From positions 1 to 64,000 of the forward strand of contig JAHBNG010000022.1 in NCBI GenBank assembly GCA_019217005.1: a DNA stretch of 64,000 nt, written 5' to 3'. Below are positions 44,503 through 54,267 of this stretch, piece after piece. The first letter of the stretch is position 1. Each line of letters starts with the position of its first letter. The notes beneath the pieces were generated by a model, which saw only the letters and a program-made list of their open reading frames with translations, did no database searches and was not told where the DNA came from. Position numbers and translations under genes: made by a program. This DNA comes from Chloroflexi bacterium TSY (GTDB lineage Bacteria > Chloroflexota > Anaerolineae > Caldilineales > Caldilineaceae).

Positions 44503-46294
44503 TTTACAATTGAATGAATAAGAGATGAGAGATAAGCACAGTAAAGTCAGCACTGAGTCGTCAGTGCAGGAATGTGGGTGGATGAGTTGTGCGACTAAGA
44601 GGCGGGATAGCCGAGTAAGGTGAGCCAATCGGCGTCATGGGTGTGAATGCCCGCCATCTGGAATGGGCTTAGGCCCTGTCGCTTGCCCCGCTGATAGACC
44701 CGCATGTTGTGCCAAAGGGTGAAGAGATTGAGATAGCGTTGCAAGGCAGGGAGGTCAGGCAAGGTACGGCAGTTGTGAAGGAAGCGCTTGAGCAAGCCAT
44801 TAATGCACTCGATAAGGCTAGAGGTTCGACAAGCGGCATCCAAGCGTTGGGTAAGTAGCTGTGCCAGTCGCTGACGTAGAGGCATCTGGTAAATCAAGGT
44901 TGCCAGTAACTCCTGAGCCTGTTGGGCGAGGCGACGGAAGGGTAGATGGCCATTGATGAGAGCTTGCTGTAGACGCCAGGCCCGTGCCACGGTCCGCTCG
45001 AAGTGTTGTGCCACCTCGGAGGTTGAGCAGTGCTGAAGCAGGTCGGTGCGCAAGGGTTCAAGTGAGCTGTTTAACCAGTCGAGTGCCGTGAGAAGTTGGT
45101 GCTGATGTTTGCGCAGGGTCTTGTACCATTGCTGGACTCGGTGGTAGTCAATCGTCGCCATCATCGTCAGGGTCTCCTCAAGATACCAGTGGGCGGTTGT
45201 GGCGTCACGGATTTCACCGCTCCGCCAGTCGACGAGTTCGAGGGCATCACAGAAATGGTCAAGTACACAGGCAAAGGCGGCGTGTTGGGCATAGCGTTGT
45301 TCTTCCTTGACCACTGCGGGGATGTATTTCTCCACAAAAAAGGTCTCATCCCATGCCTTCGCCAGTTTTTTCTCCAGGGTCAGAACTTGCTTGGTGGCTC
45401 GCAAGGCACTCCGTTCCAAGTCACGCAAGACTTGGCTCCCGTCTCGTTCGATGTGCCATGTGTCTTTCTGCACCGCAACATCAAGGCCGATTTCCTGCTG
45501 CGACTTGGGATACATGCGAGCCATGTCCTCGACCAGACCGGCGATTTGGACGCCTTGTTCCTGCGCCTGCAGCAAAGCCAGACCCCATGTGTCAGCTTGG
45601 CGGTCTTCACACGCTTGCGTCAACAGAATGGTTGTACTCACTGGGTCAATGACCAACAAGATGGGCGTTCCCTGAAAGAAGGTCTCATCACGTGCCACCA
45701 TCACTGCACCCAGCGGACTGGTATCGATGTTGGCTAGCACTTCACCCGCTTTGTCTCCCGCATCATTCAGCAACCCGCTCAGCCAACCAACACTGCGTGA
45801 CTCTTCCAGCACTTCGCACAAGACCTCCTGCATCGGTCGCAACGCCATCTTGCCTGGAAACGCCGCCGTCAGCACCGTCCGTTCCAGACGATACGACGAC
45901 ACCAATGGGGTGGCTACCTCCACAACGTCATCACTATTATTCAGACGTTGCTTGACTCGGGCCGAAAGGCCGTAGAGACTCGGTCGTGACAGTCTAAATA
46001 CGTCGGACATCCAAGTCACGATCCCCCACGGCCTTTCGGCACCAGGAATCGACATCACCGTACTCATGAAGAGAATGTCTGACACTCCCAGATGAGGCAA
46101 TTTCGGGGCTATCTCTGTGGCTGGCGCATTGCCTAGCGATTGATAGACGCTTTCCAGCGGCTCCGGCCAACATGCTGCATTTGAGTTGACTTCAGTGTAC
46201 AATTTCATCGGAAGGTTGTCTCCTGTTACTTTGGTTGATTTTGCACTCACCATTTTACAGGATGACACCTTCTTTTATTCATTCAATTGTTAAC
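44503..46294 (-). mobile_element. 1.8-kb IS with intact transposase
   Basis: 1792 bp. The ends TTTACAATTGAATGAATAAG (left) and, complemented, GTTAACAATTGAATGAATAA (right) form an imperfect inverted repeat. GTACC flanks both sides (44498-44502 and 46295-46299). One long transposase gene. I could not assign the family. It has replaced the region directly upstream of hrcA. Confidence 0.82.
44595..46208 (-). CDS. DDE-type transposase, intact
   Basis: 537 residues from ATG 46208 (MKLYTEVNSNAACWPEP), chosen because AGGAGA lies about ten bases upstream; the frame also runs further up. After an HTH-like segment (WMSDVFRLSRPSLYGLSARV), the catalytic Asp is probably in MVARDETFFQGTPILLVIDP and a second in QIAGLVEDMARMYP. 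The Glu is in SLIECINGLLKRFLHNCR near the end, followed by FTLWHNMRVYQRGKRQGLSP. A long alpha-helical insertion separates the second Asp and the Glu. No frameshift, so this copy may be active. Confidence 0.78.
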   Translation of the reverse strand: MKLYTEVNSNAACWPEPLESVYQSLGNAPATEIAPKLPHLGVSDILFMSTVMSIPGAERPWGIVTWMSDVFRLSRPSLYGLSARVKQRLNNSDDVVEVATPLVSSYRLERTVLTAAFPGKMALRPMQEVLCEVLEESRSVGWLSGLLNDAGDKAGEVLANIDTSPLGAVMVARDETFFQGTPILLVIDPVSTTILLTQACEDRQADTWGLALLQAQEQGVQIAGLVEDMARMYPKSQQEIGLDVAVQKDTWHIERDGSQVLRDLERSALRATKQVLTLEKKLAKAWDETFFVEKYIPAVVKEEQRYAQHAAFACVLDHFCDALELVDWRSGEIRDATTAHWYLEETLTMMATIDYHRVQQWYKTLRKHQHQLLTALDWLNSSLEPLRTDLLQHCSTSEVAQHFERTVARAWRLQQALINGHLPFRRLAQQAQELLATLIYQMPLRQRLAQLLTQRLDAACRTSSLIECINGLLKRFLHNCRTLPDLPALQRYLNLFTLWHNMRVYQRGKRQGLSPFQMAGIHTHDADWLTLLGYPAS

Positions 46295-46501
46295 GTACCC
46301 TCTATCACTTCTGAATCACGCCCTGTTCTTGAATGCTATGATTCTATTTTAGAATCTGATTTTGTCATTCATTCTTCGGGAGTGAATCAGAGCAACATGT
46401 GGCGAGACGGCTCGGTTTTGTTTCCAGCAGCAACATCATTTCGTACATTGCCAAATCGTTTTCCAATCGAGTGCTCAGATCGCCTAAATGAAGGATTTAT
46501 A

Positions 46502-47539
46502 TTGACTGATAAGCTTACAGAAAGACGTCAAAAGATTTTGGGTATCGTCGTTCAGGAGTATACCCGCACGGCTCAACCCATCAGTAGCAAAAATATTGCG
46601 GAAAATTATCAATTGGGTGTCAGTGCGGCAACGATTCGCAATGATCTGGCTACACTTGAAAAGGAAGGTTTGTTAACGCATCCACACACAAGTGCGGGCC
46701 GTGTCCCAACAGATGCTGGATATCGATACTACGTCCAAAATTTGCTATCAGAAGACGAATTACCGCTTGCTGAAAGGCGCCAAATCAGATCGGCATTTCG
46801 AACAATCGATCAAGAATTCGATCAATGGTTGCGGGTTAGCACCACTGTATTAGCCGATGTATCGCAAGGTGCAGCGCTGGCCACAGCACCGCTTGCAACA
46901 TCCAGCCGCTTCAAGCATGTCGAAATGGTGGAAATCCGCGATGCAAGAGTGTTACTTGTCCTGGTTCTGCAGACTGGAAGTGTCAAGCAACAGCTCCTTG
47001 ATTTGGACCAACCAATGGATCAGTCAAATCTAAGCCAGATCAGCAATGAACTCAATGATCATCTGCTGAATCATACTGCTGTATCTATTCGTGACATGGT
47101 CATGGTCCTATCGCCCTTTGCGCAACAGATTGCTCACCTGATTGCCGATTTGATCGAGCGGATAGACAATCAGGTCAATCGTCAAATCTACCGCGATGGA
47201 TTGGCTCAAGTTTTAGATGCACCAGAGTTTGTCGATAGTCACAATGTCCGGAGTATTGTACAGATACTAGAGCAACGAACTCTTCTCGATCAAGTTGTGG
47301 ATGAATATGCGAACGATGATATTCAGGTTATTATTGCAGGTGAAGGACGCTTTGCAGAGTTGCAGGCGATTAGTTTAGTCATCAGTCGCTATGGCGTGGT
47401 TGACCAAGCGACGGGTATTTTGGGTGTCGTTGGTCCTATTCGCATGTGGTACGGACGGACCATCGGTGCAGTGCGGTTTGTTGCGACTTTGATGAGTAAG
47501 ATGGTTGAGGATATATATGGTTCCCAACATCCGAAATAG
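46502..47539 (+). CDS. hrcA: Heat-shock repressor HrcA
   Basis: 345 residues from TTG 46502, chosen because AAGGA lies six to eight bases upstream and the protein start LTDKLTERRQKIL matches the family; the open frame extends further upstream without similarity. The winged-helix domain is YTRTAQPISSKNIAENYQLG then VSAATIRNDLATLEKEG and HPHTSAGRVPTDAGYRYYV. The C-terminal dimer/effector domain ends with GVVGPIRMWYGRTIGAVRFV. HrcA normally binds CIRCE operators before hrcA-grpE-dnaK and groESL. No CIRCE is visible here. grpE follows after 85 bases. Confidence 0.95.
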   Translation: MTDKLTERRQKILGIVVQEYTRTAQPISSKNIAENYQLGVSAATIRNDLATLEKEGLLTHPHTSAGRVPTDAGYRYYVQNLLSEDELPLAERRQIRSAFRTIDQEFDQWLRVSTTVLADVSQGAALATAPLATSSRFKHVEMVEIRDARVLLVLVLQTGSVKQQLLDLDQPMDQSNLSQISNELNDHLLNHTAVSIRDMVMVLSPFAQQIAHLIADLIERIDNQVNRQIYRDGLAQVLDAPEFVDSHNVRSIVQILEQRTLLDQVVDEYANDDIQVIIAGEGRFAELQAISLVISRYGVVDQATGILGVVGPIRMWYGRTIGAVRFVATLMSKMVEDIYGSQHPK

Positions 47540-47624
47540 ATTTCGTTCATCTGACGAAATTGTGCAAGCACAGGTCCGAAATTTATGTGGCATCTCTATT
47601 AGATTAGCTATAGATTAACTTGTT

Positions 47625-48422
47625 ATGGAAAACAAACGTATCGAAAATCAAAAAATTAAAACCCCACCTACAAATATGTCAACAGATATGAACGGCAACG
47701 GATTAAACAACCGTGAACCAGACAGTGCAAATTCGTTGAATGAAATCGGAAATTCAGCAGAATCAATTGCTCATGATGATTCAAACAAAGACAATCTTGA
47801 TAGTTCATCTGTGCAAGAAACAGAATCAAATGAAACAGAAGTAGGCCAAGATGCATCAGATGAAAAAGTCGCAGATCAGGATGCTTCGGCGAGAACAGAT
47901 AAAGAGCAAACAGAGGAGGTGCAAGCAGAGGAAGAACAAACCGAAGAAGAAAAACTTATTGCACAGCTACAGGAGCAACTAGCGGAAGAGAAACGGAAAG
48001 CGGAACAGTCTCTGGACCGCTTGCAGCGTACAGCTGCGGAGTTTCAAAATAGTAAAAAACGACAGGAAAAACTTCTTTCCGATAGTATTGAGCGAGCGAG
48101 TGCACGTATGATTGAGCGCCTTCTTCCTGTACTTGACGATTTGGATTTGGCCTTCCGAAATGTTCCAGCAGACGTCGAAACCACGCAAAACGCGTGGCTT
48201 TCAGGCTTTCAACAGATTCAGAAAAAATTGCTGCACATCCTAGAAGAAGAGGAAGTTACTGCGATGACAGAAGATGGATCATTTGATCCATCCAAGCATG
48301 AAGCTGTCTCAAGTGAACCCAATGAAGAGGTCGAAAGCGGGCATATTATTGAAACATTGAGACTTGGATATGAGCATAAAGGTCGTGTCTTAAGACCAGC
48401 ACTCGTTCGAGTAGCAACCTAG
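47625..48422 (+). CDS. grpE: Nucleotide exchange factor GrpE
   Basis: 265 residues, longer than the usual 170-210 because of a Glu/Asp/Asn-rich N-terminal extension of about 100 residues. The long coiled coil is QLQEQLAEEKRKAEQSLDRL. The core is RTAAEFQNSKKRQEKLL, then ERLLPVLDDLDLAFRNVP, GFQQIQKKLLHILEEEEV, and the beta domain FDPSKHEAVSSEPNEEVESG with KGRVLRPALVRVA. It releases ADP from DnaK. dnaK does not follow, which is unusual; the next gene is an acetyltransferase. Confidence 0.95.
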   Translation: MENKRIENQKIKTPPTNMSTDMNGNGLNNREPDSANSLNEIGNSAESIAHDDSNKDNLDSSSVQETESNETEVGQDASDEKVADQDASARTDKEQTEEVQAEEEQTEEEKLIAQLQEQLAEEKRKAEQSLDRLQRTAAEFQNSKKRQEKLLSDSIERASARMIERLLPVLDDLDLAFRNVPADVETTQNAWLSGFQQIQKKLLHILEEEEVTAMTEDGSFDPSKHEAVSSEPNEEVESGHIIETLRLGYEHKGRVLRPALVRVAT

Positions 48423-48473
48423 GGATGTGCCGAATCTCGAAGTAATGAATCACATATAGATAACTTTGAGCAA

Positions 48474-49496
48474 ATGCTTATGACGACCATTTCATCTACT
48501 GGACGACTATATCAGCACACTGAGACAGGAATCCGCCCATTTGACATTGGACGGGATTTGCGACCCGTCGCAGAACTTATCTCGCAGGCATTTGCCCAGG
48601 AGTTAGATTCGCGTGGCACTGCAGTGCTGCGCGAAATGCGGGTTATGGGCTATATGGGTGGTCTCATTCGTCTGCTCAACCGCAGCACTGGTGACTTTGG
48701 GGACATCATCAATGGGTATGTTTGGGTTGAAGACGGCAAAGTGGTTGGAAATGTCACAATCCAGCGCTCAGACGGTCATAGCGACCGATGGCAAATCGTC
48801 AACGTAGCAGTTGCTAAGCAGTATCGTGGCCGAGGTATTGCAGGCAATCTGCTTTTGCGTGCTTTAGAACATATCGAACAGTCAGGTGCTCGATGGGCCG
48901 TTCTTCAAGTGTATGAAAACAATAAGATAGCCCGTACCCTCTATCAGCATATTGGTTTTGAGAACTTGGGCGGGACGGTTGAGTTGCGCTTGGATCGAAT
49001 ACCGTCATCGAACATTGAAATATCGAAACAGTTGGATGGATTCCGACCATTTGGTTCCCATGAATGGCGTGCCCTTTATGATATTGTCAGAAGTCAGTCA
49101 ACTGCCCAATCACAGTGGTGGCGTTCAGAAAAGAGATCTGATTTTCGCCAAACATTCGAAGAGCAGATCTCAGAATGGTTTTGGCGCGTAATGGGTCGGC
49201 AACGGACCTATCGAGTGTGTATTCAAAAGGGAAGTCGTTTTGATGCTGCGTTAATATTGAATGCCCAACGATGGAAAGGAGACCACAAAATTGCATTGTG
49301 GATGCGCCCTGAATATTATGGTCAATATGAGGACTACTTCTTACAGTGGATACTGGCCCAATTACAAGAATTTCCACGTTGGCCATTGAGCGTGACATTA
49401 AGCACTGAACATGCAATGGCTCAAGATGTATTTGAGCAATTTAATTTCCGTCAGCGACCGGCCTTGCTGACTATGCGTAAAAAACTCAAAGATTGA
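48474..49496 (+). CDS. GNAT family N-acetyltransferase
   Basis: 340 residues. The acetyl-CoA site is in VNVAVAKQYRGRGIAGNLL (V-x-x-x-x-R-G-x-G-x-A), followed by VLQVYENNKIARTLYQHIGF. The second half is another, less clear GNAT-like fold, so it may be a tandem-GNAT protein. The substrate is unknown. It overlaps the next gene (TGATG), which suggests coupled translation. Confidence 0.85.
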   Translation: MLMTTISSTGRLYQHTETGIRPFDIGRDLRPVAELISQAFAQELDSRGTAVLREMRVMGYMGGLIRLLNRSTGDFGDIINGYVWVEDGKVVGNVTIQRSDGHSDRWQIVNVAVAKQYRGRGIAGNLLLRALEHIEQSGARWAVLQVYENNKIARTLYQHIGFENLGGTVELRLDRIPSSNIEISKQLDGFRPFGSHEWRALYDIVRSQSTAQSQWWRSEKRSDFRQTFEEQISEWFWRVMGRQRTYRVCIQKGSRFDAALILNAQRWKGDHKIALWMRPEYYGQYEDYFLQWILAQLQEFPRWPLSVTLSTEHAMAQDVFEQFNFRQRPALLTMRKKLKD

Positions 49497-49869
49497 TGCG
49501 TACACTTATTATTCGACTTATTATTAATGCTGCTGCGCTTTGGTTCGCAGCTTATTTTGTGGGGGGGGGATTCAGCTCCTCGCCGACGATCCGCCAAGTC
49601 TCCTTTTAACAGCATTAATCTTTGGTTTGGTTAATGCGTTGATCCGTCCGGTGCTTGTTTTACTCACCTGTCCTTTACAATTGATCACACTCGGTCTCTT
49701 TACATTTGTAATTAATGCACTGCTTCTTCAATTGACATCATATTTGCTCGGTAATGCGCTTGATGAAAATGTGTTGGTTGTAAACGACTTTCTCTCGGCG
49801 CTTTACGGCGGAGTCATCATTAGCATCGTCAGCACGTTATTGAGTATGTTCCTGATTGAGGATGACTAA
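49496..49869 (+). pseudogene. Phage-holin-family-4-like membrane protein, shifted at a G9 tract
   Basis: A membrane protein of about 124 residues of the family often called phage holin family 4, found in many bacterial chromosomes. From ATG 49496 it reads MRTLIIRLIINAAALWFAAY, then a run of nine G (49561-49569). In the first frame it then stops after GFSSSPTIRQVSF. One more G would give the family sequence GGGIQLLADDPPSLLLTALI and continue through three helices to 49869. AAGGA between it and sbcD suggests one operon. The run may be phase-variable, or one G may be missed. Confidence 0.75.
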
Positions 49870-49875
49870 TAAGGA

Positions 49876-51198
49876 ATGAAAGCTCGGTTTCTGCATATTG
49901 CCGATTGCCATCTTGGCTACCGACAATATAATAATTCAGTGCGCTATGATGACTTTGCCAAAGCGTTTTTGTACCTTATCAATGTAGCAATTCAGAAAAA
50001 GGTTGATTTTGTCATCCTGGCAGGCGATCTGTTTCAAAAGCGAGCAATTGATGCATTGACCCTGAATCAAGCCATGGTGGGGTTGGAACGCCTTCAATCT
50101 GCAGACATTCCGTGTATTGCAGTTGAGGGAAATCATGAACTTGCTTACTATGAAGATGTCATCGGATGGATGAGATTTCTTGCCCATCGAAAGTTATTAG
50201 TGCTTCTAGATAGCGAATTTCATGATGGAACGCCACAGCTTACACCGTATGATGGGCGAAACGGAGCCTACTATGATCCTTTCCCTTGGCTACGTATTTA
50301 TGGGATAAGCTATCGGGGAGCAAGCACAGCAAGAGCCATAGCTGGCTATGCGAATTCAATGGGTTTGCTCGATCATGAACAGATTCACTACCGTATTATG
50401 ATTGCCCATACAGGGATTGAAGGGGTGTTGTCGGGAGAATCCGGCGGGCTTAGTCATCGTCAAGTTTCGGTCTTGCGACCTCATATTGATTATTTTGCAT
50501 TAGGACACATCCACAAACCGTTTGAATTTGATCACTGGATCTATAATCCAGGTAGTCCAGAGACTTGCTCGATGATTGAAGCAAGCTGGCCGGAGCGAGG
50601 ATATTATCTCGTTGAAATAGACACAGATGAATCCGGACAATCGGTTGAATCAATAGACAAATCAGGACTCCCCGCTCGTCATACATCAACGCTCCACTCG
50701 AATCCCCGTCGTTCATTCTATCGATTTCGCATACAGGTCGATTTACACGAATCACCCGAGGCTCTTTATGACTATTGCCGCTCCTATATCGAACGTCGGG
50801 CAAGAGATTTGAATATTGATCAACAAGACGAAGTCGATGCACCGGTTGTTGATCTTCAATTGACTGGTGTGATGGCGTTTGATCGCTCAGACTTAGACCT
50901 TTCGATATTAATTGAGATCGTTGAGGACTTGTTTCAGCCCCTTCATATTCAAGTACGCAATCTAAGCCAACCAACTGACTTTGCAATAGAACAGTTGGAA
51001 GGAATAAGCCGACCAGAATTGGAGCGCAAAGTATTATCTGAGTTATTCGAACGTGATGCTCGTTTTCGTGAACAAAGTCAGGATTGGACTCAACTTGCGT
51101 TAAGCCTCAAGCATCTGGCACTCAGTGGTGGTACCGTTGATATCATTCGCGAGGAATTGGCTGAACGTATGGAAAAAATCGCGCCAGTCAAATGCTGA
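49876..51198 (+). CDS. sbcD: SbcD nuclease subunit
   Basis: 440 residues, the Mre11-like Mn-dependent phosphoesterase that trims DNA ends and hairpins with SbcC. Metal-binding motifs in order are ADCHLGYR, LAGDLFQKRA, EGNHELAYY, MIAHTGIEG and ALGHIHKPFEF. The C-terminal part carries the SbcC-binding and capping region. AAGGA is five bases before ATG 49876. The stop overlaps the sbcC start by seven bases (ATGCTGA). Confidence 0.95.
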   Translation: MKARFLHIADCHLGYRQYNNSVRYDDFAKAFLYLINVAIQKKVDFVILAGDLFQKRAIDALTLNQAMVGLERLQSADIPCIAVEGNHELAYYEDVIGWMRFLAHRKLLVLLDSEFHDGTPQLTPYDGRNGAYYDPFPWLRIYGISYRGASTARAIAGYANSMGLLDHEQIHYRIMIAHTGIEGVLSGESGGLSHRQVSVLRPHIDYFALGHIHKPFEFDHWIYNPGSPETCSMIEASWPERGYYLVEIDTDESGQSVESIDKSGLPARHTSTLHSNPRRSFYRFRIQVDLHESPEALYDYCRSYIERRARDLNIDQQDEVDAPVVDLQLTGVMAFDRSDLDLSILIEIVEDLFQPLHIQVRNLSQPTDFAIEQLEGISRPELERKVLSELFERDARFREQSQDWTQLALSLKHLALSGGTVDIIREELAERMEKIAPVKC

Positions 51199-53909
51199 TA
51201 CTCAGTCTAGCTCTAGACAACGTCAAAAGCTTTGAAAAAGCACAGATTGATTTTACGCCTGGCACAAATGCAATTGTGGGCCAAAACGGTGCAGGGAAAA
51301 GCACGATTCTTGAAGCAATTGGTTTTGTGCTCTTTGATTCGATGCGTTATCGTCAAAGCGATTTTGTCCGCGAAGGGACAACAGTTGCCACAGTCACGGT
51401 CACAATGATTAGTAGCTTTGATGAACGGCGCTATCAGGTTGTCAGACGATGTGGCTCATCAGGTCAGTATTACGTTTACGACCCAGATTTAGAGATTCGT
51501 ATTTGTACAGGAAAAACTGATGTACAGACCTTTCTGAAGGAACACATGAAGGTGGACCCATCCGCCACTCTCGATACATTGTTCAGTGATGCAGTTGGCG
51601 TACCACAAGGAACCTTGACCGCAGCATTTCTCCAGACGCCAGCCGCACGAAAAGGAATTTTTGACGCACTCTTACAGGTCGAAGAATACAAACGTGCAGC
51701 AGAGAAGTTACGCGAGGCGGGGAGCGCGTTGTCGGATGAAATCCAAGATGCGAATGTTCAAATAGCAGAATTAAGTACCCGTCTCGAACGATTACCAGCT
51801 CTGGAAGAGGCAATCGTGGAGCGGGCAAAGGTCATTGATGATCTACAAGTGGAGCTTCGTGGCATAAAATCGGAACTCCAAGCACTTCAACAAGAGATCG
51901 AAGAATTTGAGACGGTGCAACAGCGTCACGCGGCTTTGACCCAGCAACAAGCTCAGCTTCGTGAACGACTGGCCGGGATTCAGCAACAACTCATCACGAG
52001 TCAGCAAGCCGTAGAAGAAGCACAAAAAGCACATGCACTGGTCGAAGCAAACCAAACAGGATTTGCTCGATATCAGGAAATGGACATGAGGCTGACGGAA
52101 CTACGGAATAAACAACAACAGCGTCAAGCACTAGAGAGTAGAAAAGGGAACATCGAGATCAAATTGGCGAAAGCAAGCACGGAACGGGACGCTGTTCGCA
52201 AACGTTTGATACAAGCAGACGAAGCAAAGACGCTTGTCGATACACTCATTGACTCGGTGAACAAACAATCTGCATTCGAAAAAGAATTGGCGACTTTGCA
52301 ACAACAAGCTCTACTGGCAGCCAATACAATGCAGTTGGTCAAAGAGCAAAAGACTCGATTACAAATGCGAAGCGCTCGATATAAAGAACTGAGCGAACAG
52401 CTTACACAGGCAGATGAACTCCTCGCCAAACGTAAAGAGCGTCAACAGTTCCTCACGGAGCATCGTGCCAGGCTCGTAGAGGATCAACATTGGCTGGCGC
52501 AATGTGAGGCTGAAGCAAATGCGATTAAAGAACAGAGTCGCTTGCTTCAAGAATCAGAGACCGCGCTTTGCCCAGTCTGTGAACAACCGCTTAGTGACAG
52601 ACATCGTATTGATCTGTTAGATCGAAACGAATCTAAATTGGCGCAACGACGTCTACAATATGTAGAACGACGAGAACAGTCGAAACAGAAGTCAACCGGC
52701 ATTGAGGAAATCGAACAGTCTATTAGTAAGCTAGATCATGAAATCCAACGCTTACCGCGCACAGAAGAAGTGGAATCTATTGCCGATGAAATAGAGCAAA
52801 TTACGCAGACGCTGAACGAATCTCAGGAGCAACTACTCAACTTCGAGAAAATTCCACTCCAGATCGAACAATTAAATGCAGAACTGACTCGCTTAGATAA
52901 TCCACGTCAACGCCAAGCAATTGCCAAGGAAAGCGCTGGGCAACGGGTTGCCCTCGAAGAAAGATATAACGATGTAAATGCAACGCTGGAAACGGAACAG
53001 CGAGAGCTTCTCACCATCACGGAGCAGTTAGAAGAGTTCCGTCATCTCGATCATGACATTGTCGAAACGACACAATTCATGCGCGATTTTGAGTCGGCTT
53101 ATCAGATCGTATTGGCCAACCGGCAGATGGCTCACATGGTTCAAGAGCGTCAAGCGGCTCTAGACAAAATGCATGAAGAGCATGAAAATATTGTACAACA
53201 ACACCAGAAGGTAACAGAAGAATTCGATCGGGTGGCCGCCAGCTTTGATCAAGAGCAATATCAGCAAGTGCTGACAAAGGATCGAAATCTTCGTGAGAAG
53301 CAAGGGAGGGTCGAGACACAATTGACGCTCTATCAGAAAGAGCAAACCCGCGACCAGGCCAGCGTTGTAGAACTCAAAAAATTTCAATCAAATCTTGAAC
53401 AGGTTAACAGGCAAAAAGCCAAAAATGAACGGGAGGCCGATGCACTCGACCATATCCGCACCGTTCTACGGCAATCCGGACCATTTATTACAAAAGCCCT
53501 CATTCAGCAAATAAGCCATGGGGCAAGCCAAATTTTTAGTGACTTGATGCAAGATTACAGTCGCAGACTAAGTTGGACTGAAGATTATGGTATTTGCGTC
53601 GAGACAGATGGCCGCGAACGACAATTTTCTCAACTTTCGGGTGGCGAACAGATGAGTGCGGCTCTTTCGGTTCGTCTGGCGCTCTTGCGCGAAATGAGCG
53701 ACATTGACATTGCCTTTTTTGATGAGCCGACCATGAATCTCGATACATCTCGTCGCGAACAATTGGCAAGACAGATCTCTCAGGTCAAAGGGTTCCAGCA
53801 AGTATTTGTCATTAGCCACGATGACACCTTTGAACAGACAACGGATCATATTATTCGCGTTGAGAAAAAGAATAGTGCTAGCATCATCCAAGAGTTAGAA
53901 TTGACTTAA
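51192..53909 (+). CDS. sbcC: SbcC ATPase subunit (Rad50-like)
   Basis: 905 residues. Walker A is GQNGAGKSTILEAIG near residue 33. Two long coiled coils (about 180-450 and 480-760) flank a zinc hook, CPVCEQPLS, near residue 459. The C-terminal ATPase lobe has the signature LSGGEQMSAALSVRL, Walker B DIAFFDEPTMNLD and the switch VISHDD. With SbcD it opens hairpins and DNA ends formed at inverted repeats, relevant in a genome with so many palindromes. The stop codon (TAA) lies inside the left end of the repeat at 53904. Confidence 0.96.
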   Translation: MLILSLALDNVKSFEKAQIDFTPGTNAIVGQNGAGKSTILEAIGFVLFDSMRYRQSDFVREGTTVATVTVTMISSFDERRYQVVRRCGSSGQYYVYDPDLEIRICTGKTDVQTFLKEHMKVDPSATLDTLFSDAVGVPQGTLTAAFLQTPAARKGIFDALLQVEEYKRAAEKLREAGSALSDEIQDANVQIAELSTRLERLPALEEAIVERAKVIDDLQVELRGIKSELQALQQEIEEFETVQQRHAALTQQQAQLRERLAGIQQQLITSQQAVEEAQKAHALVEANQTGFARYQEMDMRLTELRNKQQQRQALESRKGNIEIKLAKASTERDAVRKRLIQADEAKTLVDTLIDSVNKQSAFEKELATLQQQALLAANTMQLVKEQKTRLQMRSARYKELSEQLTQADELLAKRKERQQFLTEHRARLVEDQHWLAQCEAEANAIKEQSRLLQESETALCPVCEQPLSDRHRIDLLDRNESKLAQRRLQYVERREQSKQKSTGIEEIEQSISKLDHEIQRLPRTEEVESIADEIEQITQTLNESQEQLLNFEKIPLQIEQLNAELTRLDNPRQRQAIAKESAGQRVALEERYNDVNATLETEQRELLTITEQLEEFRHLDHDIVETTQFMRDFESAYQIVLANRQMAHMVQERQAALDKMHEEHENIVQQHQKVTEEFDRVAASFDQEQYQQVLTKDRNLREKQGRVETQLTLYQKEQTRDQASVVELKKFQSNLEQVNRQKAKNEREADALDHIRTVLRQSGPFITKALIQQISHGASQIFSDLMQDYSRRLSWTEDYGICVETDGRERQFSQLSGGEQMSAALSVRLALLREMSDIDIAFFDEPTMNLDTSRREQLARQISQVKGFQQVFVISHDDTFEQTTDHIIRVEKKNSASIIQELELT

Positions 53910-53991
53910 AATCTATCCGAAAAGTGGTCGTGAGTCCAACCAGATTCTCAAGTGAGAAGGCATTGTCGCAGAACTTTTCGGATGAGTACTT
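53904..53991 (-). repeat. CTTATCCGAAAAGT palindromic repeat, copy 4
   Basis: ACTTAAAATCTATCCGAAAAG on one side, AGAACTTTTCGGATGAGTAC on the other, in reverse orientation to copies 1-3. It overlaps the sbcC stop codon. Confidence 0.85.
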
Positions 53992-54065
53992 CGGACTCAT
54001 GCAAGAACAACTTCGGCATAGATTCTTCGTTTCACTCGAGAATGACACGATCGAAAACTACGTAT

Positions 54066-54237
54066 GGTGACATTTGTCACCTTGGTCCCTGATTTTGGGT
54101 GTTCAAACCCTATACAAGCGAGTCCTTAGAACACCTCTGAGGGTCTGTTCGCGTCAAAAAGGTTACAACATGACAAATTTGAGGTGCGAACCCTCTACAA
54201 ACCCTTGAAATTGTCAATTAGGGTGACAAATGTCACT
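54066..54237. repeat. Pair of TGACA-type palindromes in inverted arrangement
   Basis: GGTGACATTTGTCACC at 54066 and its near complement GGTGACAAATGTCACT at 54222 are both themselves near-palindromes. The 140 bases between hold two related motifs (GGTGTTCAAACCCTATACAA and GGTGCGAACCCTCTACAAAC). No gene is seen. It may be an operator pair or a decayed element. Confidence 0.45.
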
Positions 54238-54267
54238 ATTACAGTTTTCATCACAACCGCTGTGTAA

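Noticed and set aside
45096..45737. 213-codon plus-strand frame opposite the transposase
   Set aside because: Antisense shadow of an intact transposase gene.
46295..46501. CIRCE operator before hrcA
   Set aside because: I searched for TTAGCACTC-N9-GAGTGCTAA. Only isolated GAGTGCTC occurs near 46470, without the other half.
46235..46501. N-terminal extension of HrcA
   Set aside because: The extra 89 codons run back into the IS end and have no family similarity; the TTG at 46502 has a good ribosome site.
49496..49869. Prophage signal from the holin-like gene
   Set aside because: This family is common in bacterial chromosomes, and no other phage gene is near.
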